NCBI GenBank assembly: GCA_009768925.2
Contig: VHIT02000041.1
Coordinates: 145,358-209,357, forward strand
DNA: 64,000 nucleotides
Direction of reading: 5' to 3'
Source: Cryptosporidium bovis
Taxonomy: Eukaryota; Apicomplexa; Conoidasida; Eucoccidiorida; Cryptosporidiidae
Shown one piece after another: positions 49,926 to 60,273 of this stretch (positions within the stretch are counted from its first letter, which is position 1; each line of letters starts with the position of its first letter). Below the pieces are notes generated by a model that saw nothing but the letters and a program-made list of their open reading frames with translations, was not told where the DNA came from and made no database searches. The position numbers were made by a program, and so were the translations under genes.

Positions 49926-50435
49926 TCATACCTTCTTCGTGATAACCTTGTTGACCTTTACTATCTTCTTTAACTTGTCAGATGAGCTTTGTTTTTTAAC
50001 TTTACTCCTTCTGGTGGAGTTTTTTGAAAATAGACTTAATAAACTCTTATTGGAATCGTTCTCTATATTATGAAAAAGCTTAGACTTCAAGTCGTCAAGT
50101 TTATCAAAATCCGGGTGGTCAAGTATCTCTTTCATATGGCCTACAGAGCTTTCTCGTAACTTTTGCATTTTTTTTCTGGTCATATTCTTTTTACATATAT
50201 TCGCCTCACTGGTTTTATTGTCAATCAATGTACTCTCTATTTGATTCTTTATTTTGTTGAAATTGTAGAGCTTTTTTCTTTTTATACCTGTATTTGCAGC
50301 ATTATCTAAATTACTTATTTTTTCTAATTGTTTTTGTTTCAGCAAATAACTCGTTAAATCTTGTTTTCTTTTTACTCTCTCTAAAGCCTCCCTTCTCTTT
50401 CTTTGGCCCCTCGTTAAAGGCCTGGAATCACTCAT
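49926..50435 (-). CDS. SLX9-like ribosome biogenesis protein
   Basis: 169 residues from the ATG at 50435; a TTG at 50468 is not used. The protein is very basic. Two blocks match the SLX9/FAM207A layout: an N-terminal LTRGQRKRREALERVKRKQDL, like the Lys/Arg-rich RRE-x-W-x-x-KI block, and a C-terminal MTRKKMQKLRESSVGHMKEILDHPDFDKLDDLKSKLFHNI. The second corresponds to the conserved F-x-x-V-L-x-H-P-x-F-x-x-x-P-x-x-x-I segment. SLX9 works in 40S pre-ribosome maturation and export. The match is by eye, so moderate. It is divergent to the glutaredoxin gene across 305 bp. Confidence 0.7.
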   Translation of the reverse strand: MSDSRPLTRGQRKRREALERVKRKQDLTSYLLKQKQLEKISNLDNAANTGIKRKKLYNFNKIKNQIESTLIDNKTSEANICKKNMTRKKMQKLRESSVGHMKEILDHPDFDKLDDLKSKLFHNIENDSNKSLLSLFSKNSTRRSKVKKQSSSDKLKKIVKVNKVITKKV

Positions 50436-50740
50436 ATTCAAGTACAATATCAAAGTTATGTAGGTCAAATAAACATTGATTCAAGGTAATCTTGTATAGA
50501 ACAGACAACAATTCCCATTATACTCGTAACTAACTTATTTGTCAAAAGCCAGGTTCAAAACTGACATATGGCGCCAACCAACGGTTGGTAGTTGTCTAAT
50601 ATTTATTTAGTAGATTTTAAGTCATTTTATCAAGAGCAAATTTATTATTGATATAAAGTCTGAATCTATTACTTATAAGCATAAAATAAATAAATAAAAA
50701 AATTTGTACAGAAACACACTTAAGCATTTTTTTTAAAATA
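50436..50740. promoter_or_regulatory. Divergent promoter with GGCGCC site
   Basis: TGGCGCCA at 50569-50576 lies between the SLX9-like gene (starts at 50435, leftward) and the glutaredoxin gene (starts at 50741, rightward). Confidence 0.5.
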
Positions 50741-51412
50741 ATGATAACTTTAAATAGTTTCGTAGAGATTAGCAATTTTGTTTTGGGAAACCCCATTTCG
50801 TTTATTTTAGGACTCTCTGGGAAAAACGAGTTAGATGAAGCATACTTGGAATTAACAAATAAATTAGAGGAAAACTTTGAAAGTGTGAAATTTGGAAAAA
50901 TAAGTCCTTTAGGTTCTAACGAAATTTCAGCAATTAAACAATTTGATTTGAAGGAATTACCTGCAGTCTTGTTGTTTACCTGTGAAGATTTAAGACCTAG
51001 TGAAATCATGAACGAATATAACCCAGGATTAATATTTGAAAAAGTTGAAAGTATTGCTAAAAGTAAAAGTACTCTAAAAATACCAAGTGACTTAAATCAA
51101 AAGATCAAAATTTTAACCAACTTCAAAAGCATGGTTATATTTATGAAAGGAATAAAGGAAGAACCATTTTGTAAATTTTCGAAAGCACTAGTTCAACTAC
51201 TAAACAGTATTAATGTTACCAATTACGGACATTATAATATCTTTGAGGACGAAGAAATTAGACAAGGCCTTAAAGAATATAACAATTGGCCTACATTTCC
51301 ACAAATATTTATAAACGGAGAATTTATTGGGGGATATGACATAATTCAAGAAATGAATGACAATAATGAATTAATAAATGAAATACCTAAAGATGCATTT
51401 TTAAATAGTTAA
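50741..51412 (+). CDS. Monothiol glutaredoxin, PICOT/Grx3-type, CKFS active site
   Basis: 223 residues. The N-terminal half (about 1-105) is thioredoxin-like without a CxxC. The C-terminal half is a monothiol glutaredoxin: VIFMKGIKEEPFCKFSKALV with Cys144, then NIFEDEEIRQGLKEYNNWPTFPQIFINGEFIGGYDI, the glutathione-binding WPTFPQ and GG-[YC]-D motifs. Grx3/PICOT proteins hold bridging [2Fe-2S] clusters and act in cytosolic iron trafficking, in the same pathway as DRE2. The active site reads CKFS instead of the nearly universal CGFS, so the Gly is Lys. The stop lies 15 bp from that of the convergent EFL1 gene. Confidence 0.9.
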   Translation: MITLNSFVEISNFVLGNPISFILGLSGKNELDEAYLELTNKLEENFESVKFGKISPLGSNEISAIKQFDLKELPAVLLFTCEDLRPSEIMNEYNPGLIFEKVESIAKSKSTLKIPSDLNQKIKILTNFKSMVIFMKGIKEEPFCKFSKALVQLLNSINVTNYGHYNIFEDEEIRQGLKEYNNWPTFPQIFINGEFIGGYDIIQEMNDNNELINEIPKDAFLNS

Positions 51413-51427
51413 ATACATTAAATTATT

Positions 51428-54400
51428 TCATTTTTTTTTATTTAACGTTCTTTGTTTTTCTGCAGATATTACAATTTTGTTTTGCGTAGGTAATCCTTTC
51501 CTATTTCTAATAGAGTTTATTATATATCTTGGTATATTCATGTTACTATAGTTGACACTATTGATAGATGACGGATTGAAATTGTTATTACCTGTATTAC
51601 AACCTAAATTGTTACTACTGTTTCCGGTATTACAATTAATATTGTTTTTAGAACCACTGCTAATGCCATAAATTCCACTGTTTTTTAAATTGTTCGAGTT
51701 AATATTGTGATAACCATTTCCAATACTGTCGGTTAAATCATTAGCAACACTTGCATTATCAACATTATATTGTAATATGATTTTAGATAAGCCATCATCT
51801 TCGAACTCTTCCAGTGTCATATTAGACTCTGGGAAAGGATCTTCATCTAATAACTCCCAGTGTGAAAAAGATAAATAAAAAGATATATTTCCACTTGCCT
51901 TTCCTCTTAACTCTTGATTTATTCCGAGTGATTCTATAAATGGTATATGTGCTTGAATTTTAAAAGTAGACGTACCTTCCTTGAGTTCTTCGCTATAAAC
52001 ATTACCTCTCCTTTTATTAATAACGCTGTAAACTTTACCCAATACACTTTGTTCGCAAAAAATAACAATATTTAAGTATATTTCATAGATTCTAACATTT
52101 CCTCTTTGAAGCATTGACTTCCTGCATAGTTCTTTACATAGTGTAGTTAATTGATTTGAAATTAAGGCATCGGAATTCATTATTAACTTAATATTATTCA
52201 GATTGACTTCATTTTTTACAGTTAAATCTTTAATATCATTTATTCCACTTAATTTCAACTCAACCAATGTGAATATTACTCCCCTAACAGGTTCTTCACA
52301 TAACGGACCTGATACACTTGCAATTTCGTAACCTATAATAATACCATTTATTATTTTTCTATATAAATCAATTACAGCCTTGTTTATTTGCAAGTTATCT
52401 GGATAGAATTCAAAATCATATGTTAATCTCAATGACCAATTTAAAGATATCATAATCTCGTCTCTACTTTGTAATAATGTTATACTACCCTTTTTTATAC
52501 AAATACCTATTAAAACAAATTTATTATCGTTTTTTGCCAAATATTTTAATTTATTGATTAAGTATTGGTCAATTTCCACTATTTTATATTTTGAATAGTT
52601 ATTCTCTTGGCTATTCAATTTTGAGTTAAAAATATGATCTAAAATACTACTTTGATTTACCTCTAAATAATTAATTATATCTTCATTCATTGGTTCAGCG
52701 CACATTTGTATAGTTGCCAATTCACATGGAACAGAACCTCTATTATGACTTTGTAGCAATTCATTTCCAGCATTTTCAGAGTCAGTAAAGCATTCTATAT
52801 TAATATTATTGCCACTCCAAGGTGGAAAGGGTATATGTTTGCAAACACTTGTATCAATTTGATTTGGATTAACACTATTAACTAAACCTTCTCTAACTGA
52901 AATTAATGGTTTAGAAACTACTAATGGAATCTGAGCAAACACGTTCTGTAGATCAAAAATGCACCTTTCTAAATGAACTTCACCATGACATCCAAGTATA
53001 TATTCGCCTGTATCCAATGTGTCTATTTCTATACATGGATCTGACCTTGTAAGCAACTCAAATCCCCTCAACATCAATGGTAGATCCTGTATTCTTTTTG
53101 GTTGTATTGCGACTTTAATTATTGAAGACAGTGATGAATTTGAGTCTAATTTGTATAATGGATTAAACGATGGAAAATCTTCGTAATTTGATAATGTTAG
53201 TGTGCGATAAGTGTATGATAGTTTTCCCAATATTTTATGACCCCCGTATTCAGTATTATCATTTGTATTTAAATCTATTTCTTCAAGGCATATGGCAAAT
53301 ACATTACCACTTTTAACGATATTTACTGGAATCAAATCTACACCAAGCAGATTATATATGGATAAGACTTTAACCCTTTTAATTTCTGGTGAATTTATAC
53401 ACATGTATAGTTCATCACCAGCGTATAAATCACCACAAAACATCCTAGATATACCTACGAATCCATTTAGTTCTTCATTTCCCTTTAAATGGTCTTTAGT
53501 TAGTCTGTTGTTTTTCAAATCACATGTTGAAAATTTTGATATAAATACTATTTTTAAGTCTTTTACATCAGTATAATTTTCATATTTTAAAAAAAGATCT
53601 GTGTAAATCGATGGAAATCTAAGCTGATTTGAATTAAATGGATTTGGTATGTAATCTACTACTTTGTCAAATACACCTTTTGATAAAGGTAACCAATTTG
53701 ACATGATATATTTACAAATAATATTTAAATAATTATTACTGTTCATATTTTTTGCCCTATCTTCACTATTATTCAATATTTTTGTACATTCATTAACTAT
53801 ACTTTCTATTTCAGATGAATAAATATTTAATACATTTAGTATTTTAACTATTTTTTCTCCATTAAAGTCTAAAAATATGTTATTATATATGTTCCAAACT
53901 GGATCCAAAATAAACTGAACAAATATATTCGATTGGTCTTTTTTTGTTCCTATATTTGATATCTTTTTTGTTTTTATATTATAGTAACAATTAATATTAC
54001 ACAGTGCTTTTTGGAGATTTTGGCGTGTCTTTGCATTCCACGGTAAATCCAATTTGTTTGAAATGTTTTTTAATATATTACCACCGACTATATCTATACA
54101 CCAACCGTGTAAACAAGATGTAAATAAAATGTTGCCGTTCTCGAATGAAAATTCTAACAACTTTTCATTTTCACCCTTGTAGTATTCATCTATATCATTG
54201 AATCTACCACTTAAATTATTATTGTTACTCTGATCTTCGATCAACATCATCTCATGTATTTCCTCCTGTATAAGTTGATGCATAATTACATTCAACTGTT
54301 CAATTAATTTATTTATGTGTAAATATGCTTCTTTTACGTCGTATTTCAGCTCCACTATCAATCTATCCATCTTGTTTATAACTAATATTATTTTTAGTCT

Positions 54401-54793
54401 TTCCTTATACGCATGTTGAAGCAACTTCCTTGTTTGATCGCCTATTCCTTCCACAACATCAATTAACAATAAGGCACCATCTGAAATTCTCAATGACGAT
54501 ATTACCTCATAAGTGAAATCAAAGTGGCCTGGAGAATCTATTAAGTTTATTACATAATCACCATTTTTAGAATTTATATCTAATTCCTGTTCATATTTCC
54601 AATTTAGTCTTACCGACGAGGACTTCATTGTTATCAATCTATATTGCTCATCTTCTCTTGAGTCGAGAAATCTCATCATACCTGCCGATTTATTGGACAA
54701 TATATTGTTACTTGCGAGGAGGTAATCAGCTAGTGTTGTTTTTCCATGGTCAACATGGGCTATTATACACACGTTTCTCACTTTTTCACTCAT
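51428..54793 (-). CDS. EFL1: Elongation factor-like GTPase 1 (EFL1/RIA1)
   Basis: 1121 residues, the same length as human EFL1. EF-2-like GTPase that, with SBDS, releases eIF6 from late 60S subunits. G1 AHVDHGKTTL, the EFL1-type SREDEQYRLITMKSSS in place of the EF-2 switch, LIDSPGHFDF, NKMDRLIVELK. Domain 2 and 3 motifs (LPLMLRGFELLTRSDPCIEI, GEVHLERC) are present, and GPLCEEPVRGV of domain 4. The long insert between G-domain and domain 2 (about 190-400) is Asn-rich. Near the C-terminus an Asn/Gly/Ser-rich stretch of about 70 residues precedes the conserved RKGLPTQNKIVISAEKQRTL tail. No diphthamide-type His motif is expected or obvious. Confidence 0.93.
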   Translation of the reverse strand: MSEKVRNVCIIAHVDHGKTTLADYLLASNNILSNKSAGMMRFLDSREDEQYRLITMKSSSVRLNWKYEQELDINSKNGDYVINLIDSPGHFDFTYEVISSLRISDGALLLIDVVEGIGDQTRKLLQHAYKERLKIILVINKMDRLIVELKYDVKEAYLHINKLIEQLNVIMHQLIQEEIHEMMLIEDQSNNNNLSGRFNDIDEYYKGENEKLLEFSFENGNILFTSCLHGWCIDIVGGNILKNISNKLDLPWNAKTRQNLQKALCNINCYYNIKTKKISNIGTKKDQSNIFVQFILDPVWNIYNNIFLDFNGEKIVKILNVLNIYSSEIESIVNECTKILNNSEDRAKNMNSNNYLNIICKYIMSNWLPLSKGVFDKVVDYIPNPFNSNQLRFPSIYTDLFLKYENYTDVKDLKIVFISKFSTCDLKNNRLTKDHLKGNEELNGFVGISRMFCGDLYAGDELYMCINSPEIKRVKVLSIYNLLGVDLIPVNIVKSGNVFAICLEEIDLNTNDNTEYGGHKILGKLSYTYRTLTLSNYEDFPSFNPLYKLDSNSSLSSIIKVAIQPKRIQDLPLMLRGFELLTRSDPCIEIDTLDTGEYILGCHGEVHLERCIFDLQNVFAQIPLVVSKPLISVREGLVNSVNPNQIDTSVCKHIPFPPWSGNNINIECFTDSENAGNELLQSHNRGSVPCELATIQMCAEPMNEDIINYLEVNQSSILDHIFNSKLNSQENNYSKYKIVEIDQYLINKLKYLAKNDNKFVLIGICIKKGSITLLQSRDEIMISLNWSLRLTYDFEFYPDNLQINKAVIDLYRKIINGIIIGYEIASVSGPLCEEPVRGVIFTLVELKLSGINDIKDLTVKNEVNLNNIKLIMNSDALISNQLTTLCKELCRKSMLQRGNVRIYEIYLNIVIFCEQSVLGKVYSVINKRRGNVYSEELKEGTSTFKIQAHIPFIESLGINQELRGKASGNISFYLSFSHWELLDEDPFPESNMTLEEFEDDGLSKIILQYNVDNASVANDLTDSIGNGYHNINSNNLKNSGIYGISSGSKNNINCNTGNSSNNLGCNTGNNNFNPSSINSVNYSNMNIPRYIINSIRNRKGLPTQNKIVISAEKQRTLNKKK

Positions 54794-55144
54794 TTCGTTG
54801 TCTGATTATACTAATGTTTTCAATTTAATAAACTTAGAAGAAGTGATATGTATTACAACTCATTATAATATTTCCATTATTTTACTTACAAATGCTATTC
54901 AAAATACACGTTTACCTTTATTATTTTAACTTATATTAATGGAAATAACTTAATTGTCAAAGTTATGCAAAAATGTAAAGAAGTTGTAAAGGCGCCACCC
55001 ACCTTGCTTTGTAAAGCAGAAAAACGGTATATAGAAAAAGTCACGTGAGAAGTGCTAAAAAAAAATTGAAAGATATGTGGATGCATGCAAACATGCATCC
55101 ATTTACTTTATTCATCCAATAAAATAATAATGAACATAAGCTAC
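54794..55144. promoter_or_regulatory. EFL1 upstream region
   Basis: AAAGGCGCCA at 54988-54997 lies about 200 bp upstream of the EFL1 start. At 55079-55100 two GATGCATG/CATGCATC arms (9 bp with flanking GG/CC, 4-nt spacer) form an inverted pair of TGCATG sites. Confidence 0.5.
55079..55100. promoter_or_regulatory. Inverted pair of TGCATG sites
   Basis: GGATGCATG, spacer CAAA, CATGCATCC. TGCATG is an apicomplexan AP2 core; the mirrored pair could bind a dimer or form a hairpin. It sits between EFL1 and the 3' end of the leftward gene at 55145. Confidence 0.5.
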
Positions 55145-58048
55145 TTATATAACTTTCTCCTTTAATAATTGAAACAAGTCCAGTATCTTACTTGAATATT
55201 CCGAATTAGATTGCTTGTTTTGTTTATTAAAGAGACCATATAATTCGGTAATTAGTGAAGAGACTAGAGTGGCATTATTTAACTTGTCAAATGAACAATA
55301 CATATCAAGAAGAATACTTTGAAAATTCAGTGGTTTCCCATTTAATGATGATAAACAACTCTTCCAAATATTGGTGCATTCTCTATTTATATTATTCATT
55401 ATGTTTAAATTAATATTTACGTCAACTTTCAGATTCTTATTTAAAGTTTTCGTTATATTAGTGAAGTCTTTGATAAATAATTCAACATCCCCATCAACTA
55501 TGTGATTTTCTACTAGGTTTTTAAATTCAAAATCACTATTGATGTGTTTATTAACCTGAATATTCTTTTCAAGCCACTTAATAACGCAAAATCTAAACTT
55601 ACTAACAATAACATCCGATATTTTCTTCGTTGAATTTTCACCAATAGTTTTAAGTTTGAGTATAACATTGTTTAATTCAGTATTTATATTTATATAATGG
55701 TCTGACGGCATGTTAATACCAAGTAATATACCCAAATTGCCTGTTGAATCAATAAGGTTTATTTTTCTGTTTAAGACTTTATCTAAAATAAATGATTTTG
55801 AGCTTAGTGTTTCCAATTGATACTTAATTATTTTTTCTAAACAATTCAACCAAAAGTATATATTTTGAATGCAAAGTATAATACTATAGATTGTAACTTT
55901 AAATGTACTATTATTTATATAATTGTTTTTTGCACCGTTTATGACTATATTATAGCATTTAATATTACAGTTTAAAACAAATTGTAAAACTTTTATTATT
56001 CCATAGTAAAATATAATAGGATTCCTTTTAATATAACCCAAAAGTATATTTGTATATTTTATACTTTGTAAACAACATAGAGGAAGGGTGTATTCAGTGC
56101 CATTATAAACAATAAAGTAATCTGATATTCCAACAGAATCTTTTGAACAAAGCTCACCATTAATAAACAATTGGAATGTATTTTTATATTCTTTATTTAA
56201 ATTATTTCTTTCCCATTTTTCATTTTCAATTTCATAGGATAATTTTACCCAAATATTACTAAATATGGTATTATCAAATAGTTCCTTATAGTAACAATGA
56301 AGAAGTATCCTCAACTCAATGCATCCCTTTTCAATAATGTTAATTCTTTTGTTCTCACTTGTAGACGATTCGAAATCATCATGTCTCAAAATGTTTTCAT
56401 TAAAGTTATTTTCGATTTCTATTATTACAAGTATGTATTTTATACATGTCCAATAGTACATATGTGAAAATTTTAATACAGTTTCAAATTCCTCATGCTT
56501 AGAAATTATTTTACTAATGATACTTATAACTAAGTTAAATATCTTAGTTGTTGTTTGTTCTAATAGTTGAATTATTGGTAAATAAACATTTTTGTTTGAT
56601 TTTAACATAACTTCCATGCGCAATTTGTTATTGTTAAATAAATTCTTGTTTAATACTATTACAATTGCAAATATAAAAATTAATTTATATATTAAATTAA
56701 TAACATAATGAAAAAATAACAACTCTATTTTTTTATTTGAAACATATGTATTATCCTCGCCTGTATTTTTAATTTTATTATCAATAATATTAATAATATC
56801 AATATTATTTTTTTCAATATAATCATTTATTTGAAACTCAAGGTCATCAACTGCAAAATTAATCCTTTGTTTTCTCAATAATATGATTATCGGATAAATA
56901 AGTGAAACGTTCGTATATGTACTAGATACTTCTTCAACGCTACTATTACAATTTTTTTTATAGTATTCGGAGTAAAAATATGAAACTTTGTGAAACTCAT
57001 TTAATAATACATCTTGGGTACTATCGTTACTTACATTATTGATAAATGCAATAAATAGGTCACTTATTTTGTCTAAGTTGGCTTCAATATCTTCATATGT
57101 TACATTAATATTGCTTTTCAACCACTTTAACACTATACTTATAAAATCTTCCAGTGAAAGTTTTTCTATTACATTGTTAAATTCACAAAGTCTGACAGAT
57201 AAATTACTTAGTGATTTAATACATTTATAATTTATTGTTATCTCATCATTATTATCATTATTACTACTGTTAATTTTACTTAGTGTGTCTTCAATAATAT
57301 CCATCGCCTCTATATACTCTTTATCACACAATAATTTCTGAATACAAGATTGTATATTTTTTAAATTTCTTAAGCTCATAATATAACTTTTAATATTTCG
57401 TACCCTTTCTCTTTTTATCACATTTTGTAATATTTTGTTCAAAATCAATATTTTTTGAATACTATCACTTTCATTACAATCTTTAAGAAATAAAGTTAAG
57501 TTATTCACATCTATTTTTAGTTTATAAAACTCATAAAGTATTTTAACATAAGGATCTACTAATTTATATAGTTCTTTACTCAATTCTTCATTGTTATTTT
57601 TTATTCTAATATTTATTTCCTTTAATAGATCATTTATAATTTCCAGTTTTTGATTATAATCGTTAGCATTTTCGTCAAAATTCACTTCTAAGTTATTCCT
57701 GTCATTATAAAACGTACTATCATTTATGTAGTTACTCTTGGAAAGATAGTTATTTGTTCTGTTAATTTTGTAAAATTTTATTATATGTGGCTCATTATCA
57801 GATAAATAGTTATTTATTTTGCTAATATGCTCGTTAATACTGCTATTACTTTGCCTTACTGTATATCTTATATTATTTACACCAATAAAATTATCTTTAT
57901 AAACGTCATATTCATCAGAACCGATGCTCTCGCAAACAATATCTATGTTTACCAAAGTGTTTCTTGAATTTTGTGAATAATATTCGGTGTTTGTTAATGG
58001 AACTCTAATTATATTTTTTAATCTACTTTTAATATCATCAATGTCCAT
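55145..58048 (-). CDS. Probable vesicle-tethering subunit (GARP/EARP or COG type, Vps54/Vps50-like)
   Basis: 967 residues, single exon, nearly all helical and rich in Asn/Ile/Lys. The N-terminal 330 residues have the order common to CATCHR tethers: helices with LLKEINIRIKNNNEELSKEL, then RNLKNIQSCIQKLLCDKEYIEAMDIIEDTLSKI, where a helical pair precedes 'y..A..ii..t...l', followed by LSNLSVRLCEFNNVIEKL. This resembles Vps54/Vps50 subunits of GARP/EARP, which tether endosome-derived vesicles. The C-terminal half has one very hydrophobic helix (about 449-470, VINLIYKLIFIFAIVIVL) that could be buried. Sequence identity to any family cannot be judged here; I give the class and not a name. Confidence 0.72.
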   Translation of the reverse strand: MDIDDIKSRLKNIIRVPLTNTEYYSQNSRNTLVNIDIVCESIGSDEYDVYKDNFIGVNNIRYTVRQSNSSINEHISKINNYLSDNEPHIIKFYKINRTNNYLSKSNYINDSTFYNDRNNLEVNFDENANDYNQKLEIINDLLKEINIRIKNNNEELSKELYKLVDPYVKILYEFYKLKIDVNNLTLFLKDCNESDSIQKILILNKILQNVIKRERVRNIKSYIMSLRNLKNIQSCIQKLLCDKEYIEAMDIIEDTLSKINSSNNDNNDEITINYKCIKSLSNLSVRLCEFNNVIEKLSLEDFISIVLKWLKSNINVTYEDIEANLDKISDLFIAFINNVSNDSTQDVLLNEFHKVSYFYSEYYKKNCNSSVEEVSSTYTNVSLIYPIIILLRKQRINFAVDDLEFQINDYIEKNNIDIINIIDNKIKNTGEDNTYVSNKKIELLFFHYVINLIYKLIFIFAIVIVLNKNLFNNNKLRMEVMLKSNKNVYLPIIQLLEQTTTKIFNLVISIISKIISKHEEFETVLKFSHMYYWTCIKYILVIIEIENNFNENILRHDDFESSTSENKRINIIEKGCIELRILLHCYYKELFDNTIFSNIWVKLSYEIENEKWERNNLNKEYKNTFQLFINGELCSKDSVGISDYFIVYNGTEYTLPLCCLQSIKYTNILLGYIKRNPIIFYYGIIKVLQFVLNCNIKCYNIVINGAKNNYINNSTFKVTIYSIILCIQNIYFWLNCLEKIIKYQLETLSSKSFILDKVLNRKINLIDSTGNLGILLGINMPSDHYININTELNNVILKLKTIGENSTKKISDVIVSKFRFCVIKWLEKNIQVNKHINSDFEFKNLVENHIVDGDVELFIKDFTNITKTLNKNLKVDVNINLNIMNNINRECTNIWKSCLSSLNGKPLNFQSILLDMYCSFDKLNNATLVSSLITELYGLFNKQNKQSNSEYSSKILDLFQLLKEKVI

Positions 58049-60273
58049 ATTGCATTTTTATTTTTGTTCTCAAATATTATTTTATTGTACCTTAGTACTT
58101 ATTAAACAGTATATCTTTTGAGTCACTTGAAACTTAAGAATCGATCAAAAAATAATATTAGTACAACAAAAAAAGCTATTATTCGCTTATATATCAACTT
58201 AAGTATAGTATAATATCTAAGGAAAATGGCACTAATATTACAAAATATTGAACAAAAGCCAGTTAACAGTGCAATTTGGCGCCGGCCCCACAGCATGCAA
58301 TATTTATTTTTAAATTGCACTACATTAGAAAGTTAAAATTATGGAAATACTTCATATTGTCTCCTTTATGCATCTTAAGTGTTATTACGCGAAAAAATAT
58401 TACTTTAACTGCGTGTGTTCTCGTTAATTATTCGAACATTTTTCTTTAAAATACGTACTGATTTAAGAATTAAATTATATTATTAATGAAAACCATTATT
58501 TTATCCGAATAGGAAGTAAAATTGAGTGGCTTATAATATATAGTTGAAGCAAACAATGGATGTTTTTATTGAGTAGAGAAGTGACACATTAAATTAATTG
58601 CTTGCCGTTTAGCTAACTGTCTTCTGCACAGAAATAAATTAGGTGTGATTTTATCCTATAGGTATTGTTCTAACAACTGCAACAATAATAACAATAAACC
58701 AATCCTTACTCAATCTTTATAGTTGTTCTGAAAATATTTTGGAAGAGATACATGAAATAGAACAAGACAATAATTAAAAATCGTTTGTTTTAAACTTAAT
58801 CTGAAAAATAAATTTACTAAAAATTTAAGAAGAAATGAGGAGATAGATATCAGTTTTTGGCAGTTAATATTTAGGAAAAATGCTAAAAGGTTTTTTGTAA
58901 AGAAAGAACGAAAGTGGAATGTGAAAGAAAAAGCGAAAAAAATTGGTGGAATATAACTATAGAATTTTGAGCTAAACCTGATGGAAAAAATAAGTTATTG
59001 GAGTAAGTTTATAACATAAGTCAGGAACTTCCCGAGGAAAATGAGTACTTAAATAACTAATAAATCCTCTTTTTCGTCACTAATATATTACCATAAATAG
59101 ATTAAACAAAAAGTCTTCTGTAACATTTATAGTGACTGCAGGGACATTGTTTAGTCATTTGACTAAGATTTTTTCCAATTTATGAACATTTTATTACATT
59201 TTTTACTAGTAATGTATATAAGAAAAGTATATATATGATTTTGCTCGCTGTCAATATTTTGAATTTTTTCTTTACATTATTGGGTAGGTAACCTACCTGC
59301 AAACTTAAATTTATCTTTTCTGTACAAATTCAAAACTAAAAACAGATTTCAATATATTATACTGTTTCTTGATGCAAAGCTAACAACTTCAATATGAGTT
59401 TACAATAGTTCTATTGTTCATCACATTTAGTATTTAATTCAAACATAAATTATACAAATAATAAGGAAAAAGTCGAGTTAATAATTAGATGTGTACAAGT
59501 ATATAAATTTGAAACTACAGTAGTAACTTGTGTGTATTGAAGTATCAGACTACTTGGTGATAATAAGCTTTGTAATAATTACCGATACTAATCATAAACT
59601 AAAGTATAAATCATCTACAAAAATGGAATATCACTTTCCAACTATTCATTTAATAAATAATCATGAAAATTATATATAATTTTGTTACTAAAGGTGATAG
59701 TACAACTATAAATATAATCATGTCAAGGATGACAAACCAAGATCACTTTTTACCGCCATTACTACTAGCAGTACCACTGTAAATAATAAAGTTATATAAA
59801 TGATTAATATTAATATTAAATTGTTAAATACTCATTTTAGTTAATAACCCTTATCTACTACAATTTTTTTCATTTGATATTTATAAGGAAAGTAAAACGC
59901 TCTGGAGCACATCTTATTTAAGGCACCTGCATAAAAGTAATTATGTCATATGTCTTGTATTAAAGCAGAGCCATTATTAGTCAAATTACTTGTTACATTT
60001 TGAGGCTTTTTTCAATTTAGTTTGTTTTTTTCTTTACTGTTTTTTAGCTTTTAATTAAGAAGTAGGTATAATTCACAAATAAACCATATAATAGATAGGG
60101 TTTATAGTAAATATCTGTTCTTGGTTTTGAAGAGTGGTATCAATATATAGATAAATACAATTAGAGTACTAGATATAGTTGTCAATTACTTTAAACTGTA
60201 GAATTAGAGGTAATTTGAACTGTTTGTAGTAGATTCAGTGAAGAGGTTATTGTTAGAAAAGGAAGAGAAAAGA
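58049..60273. other. Gene-poor region, left part
   Basis: 2.2 kb without a convincing frame. Near the left edge TTTGGCGCC (58275-58283) and GCATGC (58293-58298) lie about 230-250 bp upstream of the tethering gene's start. GGTAGGT-A-ACCTACC at 59283-59297 is a perfect short inverted repeat. Between about 59745 and 59935 the minus strand has two short exon-like stretches, one ending in GTASSNGGKK before a stop, but their joining phases do not agree and I do not call a gene. Confidence 0.5.
58275..58298. promoter_or_regulatory. E2F-like site next to GCATGC
   Basis: TTTGGCGCC followed 9 bp later by GCATGC, upstream of the leftward tethering-subunit gene. Same pairing as at 43277-43298. Confidence 0.5.

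Noticed and set aside
59745-59935. Minus-strand two-exon gene ending GTASSNGGKK
   Set aside because: The upstream exon-like piece and the last piece do not share a phase, and no start or signal sequence was found; the region is too short to rule out chance.
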